Assembly (NCBI GenBank): GCA_009786985.1
Contig: WRGW01000107.1
Location: forward strand, 1 to 48,088
Direction of reading: 5' to 3'
DNA: 48,088 nucleotides
Source of the DNA: Oscillospiraceae bacterium
GTDB lineage: Bacteria > Bacillota > Clostridia > Oscillospirales > Ruminococcaceae
A program made the position numbers and the translations under genes. Below the pieces are notes generated by a model, which ran no database searches, had not been told where the DNA came from, and worked only from the letters and a program-made list of their open reading frames with translations. This document shows, piece after piece, positions 9,194 through 18,629 of the stretch. Numbering within the stretch: the first letter of the stretch is position 1; each line of letters opens with the position of its first letter.

Positions 9194-10513
9194 TTATTTA
9201 TTTCCTTTAGCTCGATTATGTACCTTGCATAACATCTGGCAGTTAGATACATCAGTAACACCACCTTTACTCCAAGCAGTAACATGGTCAGCGTCCATCT
9301 CTTTAATCAACCAAATTTTTGATTTATTTGCATCATTACCAATAGCACATAAAGGACAGTTAGAAACACCATCAGCTTTTGCAGATTTAGTCTGCTTTTC
9401 ATTTTTGTGCTCTACTTTCTTAATAAAAATCCGTTTGTAGACTTTTTGTCCGTTTACTAATGCTTGTGAAACTTTACTCGTTTCATCCCATAAACCTTTA
9501 GAAAAGCCTTTGCCTTCACTTTCTGTTGCTCCAAGTATTTCAAACTGCTCGGGGCAATATTTGTCAAGAAAAGTAATTGGTACACCCATCGCACCATCAT
9601 AATCATCTGGAATAGTAATAAAAGACGGAACTTCAATAGCATCATAATTGTCGTATTTGTCGTAACTATCCTTGCCTTTTAATTCTCTGCTACGTTTCAA
9701 ATTTTTTTCCATAGTCATAAGCTCCAATGGCTTGTGTCGCCGACCATGGTCTATATTAGTAAACCAACAACAGCCCGCAACTCGATTTACTTTTTGTCCG
9801 TCAATTTCACGCTCAAATTTATAAGTAGGCGAATACACAAAGCCATCGGGGACATAAAAATACATCCCCTTATTAAATTCTGTAACACCAAGCCACATCT
9901 TATTTTCTTTAATAAGCGGGAAAATTTCCTTATAAGTAATGGCGTTCATATTACCGATTATAAGAAACTGCTTTTGCACCTCGAAAATCCACGCAACAAA
10001 ATCACGAAACTGCGAAAAAGGCGGATTTGTCACGATTATATCAGCTTCATCACGCAATTTCGTGATTTCGTCACTGCGAAAATCACCGTCCCCCTCAAGA
10101 CGAGTTAATACATTTTTTCGATTAGCTAATAACCATTCAATGTTTTCTAAGCCTTGCAATCCACTTTCTGGAGGTTCTTCAACTTCGGTAATTTCGATTT
10201 TATGCGGAACTCTTGTAGTCTTGTTTTCCACTTGTTCGTCATCAAACAAAGACAACTGCGTATTCGCAATCGGTGAACCAGCGAAACAAGTTGCAATCAG
10301 TTTTTTTAATCCTAATTTATTAAACATCAAAGCGAAAAACTTAAAGAAGTTGCTCTCGTAAGGGTCATCACAAGGACATAGCACGATTTTCCCGCGAAAA
10401 ACATCAGGGTCGTATTCCAGATACGCCTGAACTTCTTTGTTTATATCTTCAAATCGAGTATAAAATTCATCATTTTTGGCTTTTTTTGCATTGGCTAAAT
10501 TTTTGTTTGCCAT
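9194..10513 (-). CDS. EcoRI-type adenine DNA methyltransferase fused to a C-terminal HNH nuclease domain
   Basis: Residues 1 to about 370 match the M.EcoRI family (KKAKNDEFYTRFEDINKEV, LCPCDDPYESNFFKFF, methylase motif IV NPPF at 163-166). Residues about 380-439 form an HNH endonuclease fold: zinc ligands C386PLC389, then DADH (409-410), then CQMLCKVHN (Cys425, Cys429, His432, Asn433). A single chain may therefore both modify and cut DNA, or use the HNH domain for another role. In the classical EcoRI system methylase and nuclease are separate. A GGAT-type site precedes the ATG. It sits between a F420-ligase-like gene (15 bp away) and the his genes (29 bp away), an unusual place for a restriction gene. 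Confidence 0.85.
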   Translation of the reverse strand: MANKNLANAKKAKNDEFYTRFEDINKEVQAYLEYDPDVFRGKIVLCPCDDPYESNFFKFFALMFNKLGLKKLIATCFAGSPIANTQLSLFDDEQVENKTTRVPHKIEITEVEEPPESGLQGLENIEWLLANRKNVLTRLEGDGDFRSDEITKLRDEADIIVTNPPFSQFRDFVAWIFEVQKQFLIIGNMNAITYKEIFPLIKENKMWLGVTEFNKGMYFYVPDGFVYSPTYKFEREIDGQKVNRVAGCCWFTNIDHGRRHKPLELMTMEKNLKRSRELKGKDSYDKYDNYDAIEVPSFITIPDDYDGAMGVPITFLDKYCPEQFEILGATESEGKGFSKGLWDETSKVSQALVNGQKVYKRIFIKKVEHKNEKQTKSAKADGVSNCPLCAIGNDANKSKIWLIKEMDADHVTAWSKGGVTDVSNCQMLCKVHNRAKGNK

Positions 10514-10528
10514 ATCTCTACTTATCCT

Positions 10529-11242
10529 TTATGAATCTGTTTCCACTGGTCGAATAATAGCAATAGGTGTCTGCTGGTCGCTCTGGTCTAACGGATTGTC
10601 AGCGAAAATCAACTCACCGAATTCATCCAACAAGTCTGGGTTACTTTTACCGAGTACGGTGCAAGCAATATCATTTGCATCAACAATATATACATCATGC
10701 CCGATATGTTTAGATAGCTTAGCGGCAACCTCATTGGGTTTGAGTGGTGCCATCTTGGCATAATTATTGTATGGCGGGATTGTGTAGTCACACGGTCCGT
10801 CAATCGCACGTGCATCCATCCCACATATATTATAAAACACCCCTCGTTTACCGAACAGCTTACAAATCCCTGCAATAAAAGCAGCGAACAAAATTTTCAC
10901 ACGCCCAACTTCTCTAACACAAAGCTCCATCGTTACAGGTGAACCTATGCCTATACCGTAATCAGGTTTGTAGACGAATTTACAAAGAAATCGTGCTAAT
11001 TTTGAGGGCTTGATGTCGTCTATATGAAAAGCTCTTCCTTGCATAATTGCAATGATTTTTTCAGAGATGAACACGGTATCGCCTTCTTTAAGTTCGCTGA
11101 TGACGTACTTATCTAAGACATCTTCAGGAACATCTTCTTTCATAATAACATGGGTTTTGACAGGATATCGCGCGTGCATCCCAAATTTTGTTTCTATTGT
11201 TAGGCTTTTGCCTTCATTAGGTATAAATTTCGTTTCCAACAC
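10529..11242 (-). CDS. Coenzyme F420-0:L-glutamate ligase-like protein (CofE domain)
   Basis: The 237-residue protein has the F420-ligase fold signature: an N-terminal strand region with the GDTVFISEKIIAIMQGRA block, the central GIGIGSPVTMELCVREVG segment, and AIDGPCDYTIPPYN. CofE adds glutamates to coenzyme F420 in archaea and actinobacteria. Clostridia generally lack F420, so the substrate here is unknown and the name should not be taken literally. The start is a GTG preceded by AAGGAAG. A promoter with a 17-bp spacer lies at 11308-11336, which makes this the first gene of the transcript leading into the methylase, hisZG and hisD. Confidence 0.78.
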   Translation of the reverse strand: MLETKFIPNEGKSLTIETKFGMHARYPVKTHVIMKEDVPEDVLDKYVISELKEGDTVFISEKIIAIMQGRAFHIDDIKPSKLARFLCKFVYKPDYGIGIGSPVTMELCVREVGRVKILFAAFIAGICKLFGKRGVFYNICGMDARAIDGPCDYTIPPYNNYAKMAPLKPNEVAAKLSKHIGHDVYIVDANDIACTVLGKSNPDLLDEFGELIFADNPLDQSDQQTPIAIIRPVETDS

Positions 11243-11307
11243 TTTCGTACTTCCTTTGTAAATATATCGGCAACAAGGGTAATAATATCCCTAGTGTACA
11301 CCCTACT

Positions 11308-11336
11308 ATAATACCACATTTTTTTAATTACGTCAA
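11308..11336 (-). promoter_or_regulatory. Sigma-A promoter for the F420-ligase-like/methylase/his transcript
   Basis: On the minus strand TTGACG (11331-11336), a 17-bp spacer and TATTAT (11308-11313). The leader to the GTG start is about 60 nt. Confidence 0.8.
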
Positions 11337-11363
11337 TAGTTACGCACAAAATTAAAGTTTTAA

Positions 11364-11525
11364 TATTACTCCGCAACGAAAGTCTTATCTAATCGGGCTT
11401 CGCCCGATTAGATAAGACTTTCGTTGCTCAAGATGCCCCTGTTTCTCGTCTGCCTGTGGCAGACAACCGAAACAGTTGGGCGGTATTAAACCGCAAAAAG
11501 TCAAGACTTTCGTTGCGGTTTAATA
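11364..11525 (+). repeat. Structured intergenic repeat, family F1, copy A
   Basis: A 162-bp element starting TATTACTCCGCAAC and ending GTTGCGGTTTAATA; the ends are imperfect inverted repeats. It contains three hairpins: a long perfect stem around AATCGGGC-TTC-GCCCGATT (about 11380-11427), a GTCTGCC-TGT-GGCAGAC stem inside a GAAACAGTT-type outer stem, and a terminal AAACCGCAA/TTGCGGTTT stem. No open reading frame is apparent in it. Confidence 0.85.
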
Positions 11526-11646
11526 CTATAAAAATCAAAACATAAATCCACACGTAGTTTAGTTTCCAGAGGTCGCCATAACAATTTACCCTTAACTCTC
11601 TCTAAAAATGAATAAACGCACAAAAATTCACCATAATAAATACAAA
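11526..11646. other. Spacer between F1 copies A and B
   Basis: An AT-rich 121-bp stretch. I see no gene, hairpin or convincing promoter in it. Confidence 0.5.
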
Positions 11647-11806
11647 TATTGCTCCGCAACGAAAGTCTTATCTAATCGGGCTTCGCCCGATTAAGATTTT
11701 CGTTGCTCAAGATGCCCAACTGTTTCTCGTCTGCCTGTGGCAGACAACCGAAACAGTTGGGCGGTATTAAACCGCAAAAAGTCAAGACTTTTATTGCGAT
11801 TTAATA
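11647..11806 (+). repeat. Structured intergenic repeat, family F1, copy B
   Basis: A direct repeat of copy A, 160 bp, about 90% identical by eye. The right arm of hairpin 1 has lost five bases (GATTAAGATTTTCG in place of GATTAGATAAGACTTTCG). The second hairpin is longer than in A because CCCAACTGTTTC is complete. It ends 34 bp before the permease start codon, so any transcript of the permease from upstream would carry it in its 5' leader. Confidence 0.85.
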
Positions 11807-11840
11807 ACTCTGGCAAAACTTAGATAAGAGGTGATATGCT

Positions 11841-13052
11841 ATGACAATTAAAAGAAGTTTTACAAATTTATTTCGCTCAAAAACACGTTCATTACTTACT
11901 GTTTTGGCGATTGCGGTAGGAGTATTTGCAGTAGTTTTAATTTCGGCGGCAGGGACAACTGGACGCAAAGAAATCGGGCGAACACTTGAAGCTATGGGCA
12001 TAAATTCGATTTTAGTTCAGCACGAAACAAGCATAAGTGCAGCTAATCTAAACGATGAATATATCCAGACCATTTCACGTGTATCTGGTGTCAGTAATGC
12101 TATGCCGTTATTAGCGAGCATCAATCAAACTCGGCTTTTAAATGAATCGGTGAGCAGTTTTACATGGGGAATTAACTCAGACGCTAATGCCGTAATTTCA
12201 CTCGAAGCGTTACACGGTCGTCTGATTACTGCTGGCGACACTGCCTCAAATGCGATGGTAGCGGTAATCGACGAAGAAATCGCTTATGCAACTTACGGGC
12301 GCTCAAACGTCGTTGGGCGAACTGCACGAATTATGCTCGGCGGCGCTGAGTATGAATTTGAAATCGTTGGTGTCGCAAAATCTGGAATTAGTGCGTTACA
12401 ATCAGCATTATCAGGGTTAATCCCTAATTTTGTGTATATCCCGATTAGCACTATGCAAATGCTCACTGGTAGAAATAGTTATGACAAAATCGCCGTTGTA
12501 ATCCAAAACGCAGTTGCCACGATGAACCCTGAAAATCCGTATATTACAACTGATAGCGTAATCACAGCAATTAACGAAGCGATTGTTGAAAAACGTGGCG
12601 AAAATTCAGGGTTGATTGTCGCTAATCTTTTACAACAACGCCAAGGTCTCGAAAACATTCTCACAACTGTAACAATCGTTCTATCATTGATTGCAGGAAT
12701 ATCATTACTCGTTTCAGGGCTGACGGTTATGACCACAATGCTCGTAAGTGTAGGCGAACGAAAACGAGAAATCGGAATCAAAAAATCAATAGGAGCTAAA
12801 GATTTTGATATAGCAAAAGAATTCATTCTCGAAAGCTTAACTTTGTCTGGAATAGGGAGTATGATAGGTTCAGCTTTAGCGCTTTCAATAATCGCAGTTG
12901 TGTGTAAAATAATCGGTGTTGCATTCGTGCCAGACTGGGGTTCAGTATTACTCGCAGTCACATTCGCAGTGACACTCGGAGGAGTATTCGGGGCGTATCC
13001 AGCAATCAAAGCAGCTCGGCTCGAACCAGTCGAAGCGTTACGTCAGGGGTAA
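11841..13052 (+). CDS. ABC transporter permease, MacB/FtsX family (orphan)
   Basis: The 403-residue protein has the MacB architecture: a first membrane helix near residues 17-40 (SLLTVLAIAVGVFAVVLISA), a large extracytoplasmic domain to about residue 265, then three helices ending at residue 403. The last region holds the FtsX signature (REIGIKKSIGAKDFDIAKEF). Such permeases work with an ATPase to export peptides or drive cell-envelope signalling. No ATPase or membrane-fusion gene is next to it here. An AGAGGTGAT site precedes the ATG. Its last 47 bp overlap the convergent PPTase gene. Confidence 0.88.
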   Translation: MTIKRSFTNLFRSKTRSLLTVLAIAVGVFAVVLISAAGTTGRKEIGRTLEAMGINSILVQHETSISAANLNDEYIQTISRVSGVSNAMPLLASINQTRLLNESVSSFTWGINSDANAVISLEALHGRLITAGDTASNAMVAVIDEEIAYATYGRSNVVGRTARIMLGGAEYEFEIVGVAKSGISALQSALSGLIPNFVYIPISTMQMLTGRNSYDKIAVVIQNAVATMNPENPYITTDSVITAINEAIVEKRGENSGLIVANLLQQRQGLENILTTVTIVLSLIAGISLLVSGLTVMTTMLVSVGERKREIGIKKSIGAKDFDIAKEFILESLTLSGIGSMIGSALALSIIAVVCKIIGVAFVPDWGSVLLAVTFAVTLGGVFGAYPAIKAARLEPVEALRQG

Positions 13053-13572
13053 GTTCAACAGACTCACCATAAATCGCAATATAAAGCCCGTCATGCAAGA
13101 ACACACGTTCTGGCTGAAACTTATCTAAATCAGTCGTATCAATGCTCTTAAACCCTTCAGATAAACCTCTACCAGTAAATTTTGAATACGCTTCTTTTTG
13201 AACCCATGCTTTCAAAAAATCGTCGTTTGAACTAAAAAGCTCTACTTCATTAGAACAATACGCACGCTTAATTACAGCTGAAGTGACTTGTTTAGAACGC
13301 TCCTGAACATCTACCCCAACATTTGCTTCCGATACAACACACGCAACTCCGTAATCACAATGCGAATAGCTAAAATGCAGATTGTTATCGATAAAATCGG
13401 CTAAATCAGAGAAGTCAGCGAATATTGGCTTACCAAGTTTAGTGCGGACTATTTTGGGGCGTTTTGTTACTTCAAATTCTTTCAATAACGCAAAATCAAG
13501 CAAAGCGAGCGAAAGCTCACTTTGCTTGATTTTATTAAGTGGAATTTGCGAAGTAGTCAGATAAATTTTCAT
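13006..13572 (-). CDS. 4'-phosphopantetheinyl transferase, Sfp type
   Basis: This 188-residue protein belongs to the Sfp-type PPTases, which activate carrier proteins by transferring phosphopantetheine from CoA. The two core motifs are GVDVQ and FLKAWVQKEAYSKFTGRGL (W-x2-KEA-x2-K). The first motif normally reads GxDxE, so a Mg-binding Glu is replaced by Gln, with a Glu one residue later. At 188 residues it is somewhat shorter than Sfp. The ATG overlaps the TGA of the GH5 gene (ATGA), implying coupled translation, though no functional link to a cellulase is obvious. No polyketide or peptide synthetase genes are in view. Confidence 0.88.
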   Translation of the reverse strand: MKIYLTTSQIPLNKIKQSELSLALLDFALLKEFEVTKRPKIVRTKLGKPIFADFSDLADFIDNNLHFSYSHCDYGVACVVSEANVGVDVQERSKQVTSAVIKRAYCSNEVELFSSNDDFLKAWVQKEAYSKFTGRGLSEGFKSIDTTDLDKFQPERVFLHDGLYIAIYGESVELTPDVTLRLVRAELL

Positions 13573-16500
13573 ACATTAAGCGGTATAATCGGAACCCATT
13601 CGCCAGTAATTGGACATATATGCTCGGTAATTGTTTCACCAGTAGCGACATTTTCACGAACACGCTCAAAATTTTTGATTGCACTACCGAGAAGCCGAAG
13701 GTCAGAAGCACGTTTAGAGGTTCGACGAATCGTTGTAATCCGCTCATTATTAACGTCGCAAAATTCTCTCATAATTGTGACAATCAACCTAATTGTTGTA
13801 ATACAACAAGTGCAAGTAAACGCAACAGTCGTGAGTGTAAACGACAAGCATACACATTCGAGTAATGGGCGGTCACAATCGCCACAGAGAACCTTAGATT
13901 CGCAGTTACAATTTTGTATTGGGAGGTTGCAGTCATCACAAAATTCGATATGGCAAATGCAATCTAGAGCGGTGTAGCCACATACGTCACAAATGACTTG
14001 TTGTCCGCATAAGCAGTCTTCTTCTAAAAGTCCACACTCATCGCAGAACACTGGGGCATTACAAATACAATCTACATAACCGCATACATCGCAATCAAAG
14101 GCTGGACAGTCACACGGAGTATTTCCGCAATCACCACATACCGCTACTGGAACAATCGTAAGGCTAATCTCAAATGTCTGCGTTGCGAACAAAGGATTAT
14201 CAACATTGCTATAAACTGTGACAGTCGCCACATATATTCCAGCTGGGAGATTGCCTGCAGGCCTGATATTAAGTTCAAAAGCTCCACCAACTGGAATACC
14301 AGCGATGTCAGTTCTACCTCCAGGGTGTTGATTATCTGGCAAGTCAGGGCGGAAGAATCTGAATGATTCTGCATCATCGCCCGAAAGTCTAAATCTCATA
14401 ACACCTGTCGGTTGATTTCCAGTGTTAGTAACAACTCTTGTCTGCACAAAATCCATTCCGCTGTAGCCTACAGTTGCTTCAGGGAAAGTGAGCGTTCCAG
14501 TGGGTGTAATTGAAACTCCAAAAGTCGGGTCAATACCACCGCCACCAGCAGGAGTTACCACTAAAATAATATTAAACGAACGCGATACTACGTTTGCACC
14601 CGAAACAGTAACAGTTGCCGTATACGTTCCGATTGCCAACCCTTGGCTTGGTCTTAGCTGGATATTTGATGATTCACCACCAGAAAGGCTTTGTAACGGA
14701 GCAGTTCCAGTATGCCACGTACTATCGCCTTCTTGTCTAACCCTGAAATTATTGGCATTAGCACCACTCAAAGTGATAGTAAGTGCCCCAGTCGCTTGAG
14801 TTCCAGAATTACTCACCGCACGTGAGTAACGACCGTCATTACTTCCGAACCCAAATTCAACGTTAAGGGTGTTAGAAGTAGAGTCCATCGCAAGTTCAGC
14901 AGGAATAGTTGTTATGATTTCCGAAAGTGTAACCGTAATCGCAACATTAGTACTAACTCCGCCTCTTGTTACAGTAATGTTACCGCTCCATGATTGGGCG
15001 GCAGACGGAACGCCAGAAAGCCTAATTGTTACGCGATTATTCGTATTAGAAGCAACTGTAGTAAGCCATGCTGGCATTCCAGTTGGTCTTGATACAGTGA
15101 TTGTACCAGTAGCAGTTCCGCCAATTGCGACATTAACATCATCAGTAGCTCTCGAATTAATGCTAACTGTAGAAGGTGTTGCGGTAATTGTAGGAGGTGA
15201 TACAGCAGGAAGGTTCACCGTAATCGCAACAGTAGTGCTAACCCCACCCCTTGTCACGGTGACGTTTCCGCTCCACGATACCATTGTTGTTGGAACTCCA
15301 GTTGAAGCTAATTCCACAGTCAAGCGATTATTAGAAGTCGAAACAGTTGTAGTAAGCCACGAAGGCATTCCAGCAGGATTTGTACGACTAATTGTGCCAG
15401 TAGCAGTCCCGCCGATTGCAACATTTATAGGAGCTGCTGTTCTCGAAGTAATATTAACTGTAGAAGGTGTTGCAGTGATTGTAGGAGCTTGTGCAGCACT
15501 CACTACAAAAGTTACATTAAAAGTGAGATTATTTGCATTTGCTGCTTCAATTGTGACAGTAGCTGTATGCGTTCCGACTGGTAAGCTGCCAGCTGGTCTA
15601 ACTTCTACTTCTCTATTACCAGATGAAGCGTTCATAGGGGTGCCGAGTTCCAAACTTCCGCCAACCCAATCACCACTACCCTGACCGGGCAATCTAAGCC
15701 TAAAGCTATTCGCATTAGTTCCAGAAAGCCTTGCAGTCAACTGACCAGGTGCCCCCGAAACACGATTGATTCGTTTAGTATAGTGTGCTTGAGTTCCATA
15801 TCCAACAGCCGCAGGAGGGAAAGTGTGGTTTCCGACAGTAGCAAATGAGACTACACCAACAGGTTCAGCCGTTGGTAAAGTCACCGTGACTGCGACTGTA
15901 CGATTTACGCCCTGTCTCGTTACAGTGACATTTCCAGTCCACGATTGTGCTGTTGTTGGAACACCAGTCGTCGCTAATCCTACAGTCAAGCGATTGTTGC
16001 TTGTAGAAACGCTTGTAGTAATCCACGCCGGCATTCCAGACGGTCTTGAGAACGTGATTGTACCCGTCGCCGTTCCACCGATTGTGACGTTTACGTCAGA
16101 CGCAGTTCTTGATGTAATGCTAACGCTTGATGGAGTTGCGGTCACTGTAGGGGAAGGAGTAACTCCACCGCCTCTACCAGCCATAATTCCTTCGATTACT
16201 GGTAGAGCCTGTGTTCTAAAAGTGTTGTTGGTTCTATCCAAGAAGCCAAAACGTTCACCAGAATAAGTTGGCAAAGAGCCGTTGCACCATAAAATAGGAA
16301 CCCAACCACGTGCACGTGCTAATTCCACATAATGCTGTGCATGAACTCGACGTGCAGAATTATTACCATCATACTCTGCACCCCATTCACCTAAAATAAC
16401 TGGAAGAGGCGGTTGCCCCGATGGTGTGAGGTTATTAGCTGCCGTTGCGATGTTCCCGAAATAATGGTTAATCCGCTCAGGTCCACCATGCCCTGAACCT

Positions 16501-17384
16501 GTTCGTGAGTAAGTTGTTGTACGCATTGAACCACTATTTCTGAAAGAGAAACCAAACGGCGAATAAGTATGTGCAGTCAAAATAAATCTACTTATTCCAT
16601 TGCCAGATTGTGGGTCGTTCGGGAGAGTGATAGCGTTCATGTTAGCTGGTGTAGCACTCGCCGCAACACCGACTATCATTAACGAACGATGCCTATTATT
16701 ACCACCACTAGCACGAACAGTGTTTACAAAAAGCTGATTTTGTCTGTTCACAGCAGCACGTTGAGCAGCGTCACCCGAGAAATCGCTGAGATTAGTTCGT
16801 GGTTCGTTACTACCAGAAAAAATCAAACGTTCGCCAAATTGATTATTAAATCTTGCAGTAATCTGTGTCCAAATTCGTGTATGAATTTGGTCTGATAATG
16901 TAGGGTTTGAAACCATAATCAACTGGATTGCATCTTCATGATGTGCGTTTATGACAACAGTCATACCAAGCTCATACGCCCATGAAACGGCATTAAAAAC
17001 TCTATCCATATGCGTATCACTTATAGTCCAGTTATTGCCAGAATGTCCTCTTAACAAACCCGAAGTTTGTGCTGTCCAAGTTACAGGGATTCTAATAGTG
17101 TCAAAACCCGCCGCATGGACTGCTTGGATAGTCGCACGTGTAGGCACTGGTTGCCACATCGAATGAGCGCGGCTGTCAAACGTATTTCCGAGATTATAGC
17201 CCACAGCCATATTCGCAACAACTTGTGAGGCAGTTACGTTCGCAATCGCACTAACCTCCGTCGGTAGCTCCAGCATAGGCACTAACCCGAGCATAATCAC
17301 AAAACTCAAGAATAGCGACATAATTCTCTTAGTTAAGCGCCGATTATACCATTTTTTGTTTCTGTTCAACGTTTTTAGTTCCAT
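13569..17384 (-). CDS. Secreted GH5 cellulase with tandem beta-sandwich modules and a Cys-rich tail
   Basis: 1271 residues. A signal peptide occupies residues 1-46. The GH5 catalytic domain spans about 50-402: VGYNLGNTFD, VINAHHED, acid/base Glu194 in SGSNEPR, His272 in AHTYSP and nucleophile Glu333 in LGEWGA. Three repeats of one Ig-like/BACON-like module follow (about 409-504, 637-726, 730-820). They are interleaved with three copies of a second module (509-631, 825-944, 955-1082). Residues 1083-1180 hold six CxxC...CxC units, then a hydrophobic stretch and a basic C terminus. An ideal AGGAGG lies 8 bp before the ATG, and a consensus promoter is at 17513-17541. It likely acts on beta-1,4-glucans outside the cell; GH5 substrates vary. 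Confidence 0.93.
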   Translation of the reverse strand: MELKTLNRNKKWYNRRLTKRIMSLFLSFVIMLGLVPMLELPTEVSAIANVTASQVVANMAVGYNLGNTFDSRAHSMWQPVPTRATIQAVHAAGFDTIRIPVTWTAQTSGLLRGHSGNNWTISDTHMDRVFNAVSWAYELGMTVVINAHHEDAIQLIMVSNPTLSDQIHTRIWTQITARFNNQFGERLIFSGSNEPRTNLSDFSGDAAQRAAVNRQNQLFVNTVRASGGNNRHRSLMIVGVAASATPANMNAITLPNDPQSGNGISRFILTAHTYSPFGFSFRNSGSMRTTTYSRTGSGHGGPERINHYFGNIATAANNLTPSGQPPLPVILGEWGAEYDGNNSARRVHAQHYVELARARGWVPILWCNGSLPTYSGERFGFLDRTNNTFRTQALPVIEGIMAGRGGGVTPSPTVTATPSSVSITSRTASDVNVTIGGTATGTITFSRPSGMPAWITTSVSTSNNRLTVGLATTGVPTTAQSWTGNVTVTRQGVNRTVAVTVTLPTAEPVGVVSFATVGNHTFPPAAVGYGTQAHYTKRINRVSGAPGQLTARLSGTNANSFRLRLPGQGSGDWVGGSLELGTPMNASSGNREVEVRPAGSLPVGTHTATVTIEAANANNLTFNVTFVVSAAQAPTITATPSTVNITSRTAAPINVAIGGTATGTISRTNPAGMPSWLTTTVSTSNNRLTVELASTGVPTTMVSWSGNVTVTRGGVSTTVAITVNLPAVSPPTITATPSTVSINSRATDDVNVAIGGTATGTITVSRPTGMPAWLTTVASNTNNRVTIRLSGVPSAAQSWSGNITVTRGGVSTNVAITVTLSEIITTIPAELAMDSTSNTLNVEFGFGSNDGRYSRAVSNSGTQATGALTITLSGANANNFRVRQEGDSTWHTGTAPLQSLSGGESSNIQLRPSQGLAIGTYTATVTVSGANVVSRSFNIILVVTPAGGGGIDPTFGVSITPTGTLTFPEATVGYSGMDFVQTRVVTNTGNQPTGVMRFRLSGDDAESFRFFRPDLPDNQHPGGRTDIAGIPVGGAFELNIRPAGNLPAGIYVATVTVYSNVDNPLFATQTFEISLTIVPVAVCGDCGNTPCDCPAFDCDVCGYVDCICNAPVFCDECGLLEEDCLCGQQVICDVCGYTALDCICHIEFCDDCNLPIQNCNCESKVLCGDCDRPLLECVCLSFTLTTVAFTCTCCITTIRLIVTIMREFCDVNNERITTIRRTSKRASDLRLLGSAIKNFERVRENVATGETITEHICPITGEWVPIIPLNV
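13845..14138 (-). other. Cys-rich C-terminal module of the GH5 protein
   Basis: Residues 1083-1180 contain six units of the pattern C-[DG]-x-C-x(3-6)-C-x-C (for example FCDECGLLEEDCLC and ICDVCGYTALDCIC), 24 cysteines in all. A related stretch ends the LRR protein at 42143-42328. The spacing suggests metal binding or dense disulfide bonding. I do not recognise it as a named domain. Confidence 0.7.
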
Positions 17385-17512
17385 AAGAATCCCCTCCTAC
17401 TTATATTAACATAATTTTTTAATTACATTTAATCATGCCATAAAAATCTGAACACGTCAAGCAAAAAAAGCTGAAGCAAAGCTCCGTATTTGTTTTTGCT
17501 CTTGTTTTGACT

Positions 17513-17541
17513 ATTATACTATATATAAACGATTATGTCAA
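17513..17541 (-). promoter_or_regulatory. Consensus sigma-A promoter of the GH5 gene
   Basis: On the minus strand TTGACA (17536-17541), a 17-bp spacer and TATAAT (17513-17518), a perfect match. The leader to the GH5 ATG is about 120 nt and contains the imperfect hairpin GAGCTTTGCTTCAGCTTT. Confidence 0.92.
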
Positions 17542-17557
17542 CGATTTTACAAAAAAA

Positions 17558-18544
17558 TTACACATTTTTTTTCACACTGACTGACAACGAATGCAAGAAC
17601 CACAACACCAAAAACGCTTGTGCTATAAATACTGGTGACTGTAATTCAAATCCGTTTTCATTTAACCCATTTGATAGAATCAGCCTTGTTTCTTCGTTTG
17701 TGGTTAGATAATAAGCTGCTCGTGCTATAAAATCAGATAACGCAATCAATGTTACCAAATATCCGCTTAGAGTAGCGACAATTGCCGTGAATCGAGTTTC
17801 GCTTTTCACAATAATACGCCCCACACTAAGGAAGAAAACAGCGAATAACAGATTCGCTGATAAAATAATCAGCCTTGATGAAATGTTTGCAGTATACGTC
17901 CTCGCCATAAATTCTATTGCGGCGGTGCTTACACTGAACCCTGCCAGAAATAGCAAAGCAAGTGCCACAGCTGGAACAATTTTTCGCTTAGTGACTAAAG
18001 AAAATCCCACAAAAGTCATTCCAACCGACGATAATCCAAGCAAAGCCAAGCGCAAAAGCCCTGCATTGCCTTCAGAAAGAAGCGTAACAAATTGTAACGC
18101 AATACCTATTCCGCAAACACCTGCCAACACAGTACCGACCACAACAAAAGCAATCGGTAATTCGGTACGAGGTTTAGGGAGGACAGTCGTCAAAGATTTT
18201 TCTTCCAAATGAGTTGAATCAGCATTATTAGGAAGAAGTTCAGCAATCGCAGGGTCTAATTCTGCTACAACATCTTGCACAATGCCTTTTTTTGATTTTA
18301 CAGCTTTTGATAAAATTCCACGTTGTAATCGCCTATCAATTAGAACGAACAGTAGCATCAAAATCACTGAAATACCGATTACGATGTAATAAAAACTATT
18401 CATAAATCCGCCATCTACAGCGAAAAAACCGCTATCAGGTTCAATCACACGTGAGTATTGTAAAAACCTTACAACTGTAAAAACTAAAAGCATAGGAATA
18501 TAAACAATTGCAATAGTTGAAATTTTAGTCTTGATTTTGGTCAT
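17558..18544 (-). CDS. Multi-pass membrane protein of unknown function
   Basis: The start at 18544 (MTKIKTKISTIA) has AAGAAG at the right spacing; an in-frame ATG seven codons earlier does not. The 328-residue protein has a helix near 10-30, a second near 52-74, a polar cytoplasmic loop (about 75-130, with KSKKGIVQDVV), then five or six further helices and a Lys-rich C terminus. I recognise no family and see no catalytic motif. It lies 170 bp upstream of the GH5 start and has its own promoter. The divergent neighbour is the SpoIID-like gene, which hints at a cell-envelope or sporulation context without proving it. Confidence 0.7.
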   Translation of the reverse strand: MTKIKTKISTIAIVYIPMLLVFTVVRFLQYSRVIEPDSGFFAVDGGFMNSFYYIVIGISVILMLLFVLIDRRLQRGILSKAVKSKKGIVQDVVAELDPAIAELLPNNADSTHLEEKSLTTVLPKPRTELPIAFVVVGTVLAGVCGIGIALQFVTLLSEGNAGLLRLALLGLSSVGMTFVGFSLVTKRKIVPAVALALLFLAGFSVSTAAIEFMARTYTANISSRLIILSANLLFAVFFLSVGRIIVKSETRFTAIVATLSGYLVTLIALSDFIARAAYYLTTNEETRLILSNGLNENGFELQSPVFIAQAFLVLWFLHSLSVSVKKNV

Positions 18545-18629
18545 AACTTGTCTTCTTTCTATCATAAATATTATTATACGAGATGTATGTAATGCGTAAA
18601 GGGTCTTGTTGAATCTAACAGATAATTAT

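Noticed and set aside
11364-11806. Intrinsic terminators for the flanking genes
   Set aside because: The hairpins lack T-runs, and the neighbouring genes point away from the region, so termination is not their main explanation.
14488-16266. Long Val/Thr-rich plus-strand frames (up to 271 codons)
   Set aside because: They are antisense to the repetitive beta-sandwich part of the GH5 gene, lack ribosome sites and mirror its codon pattern.
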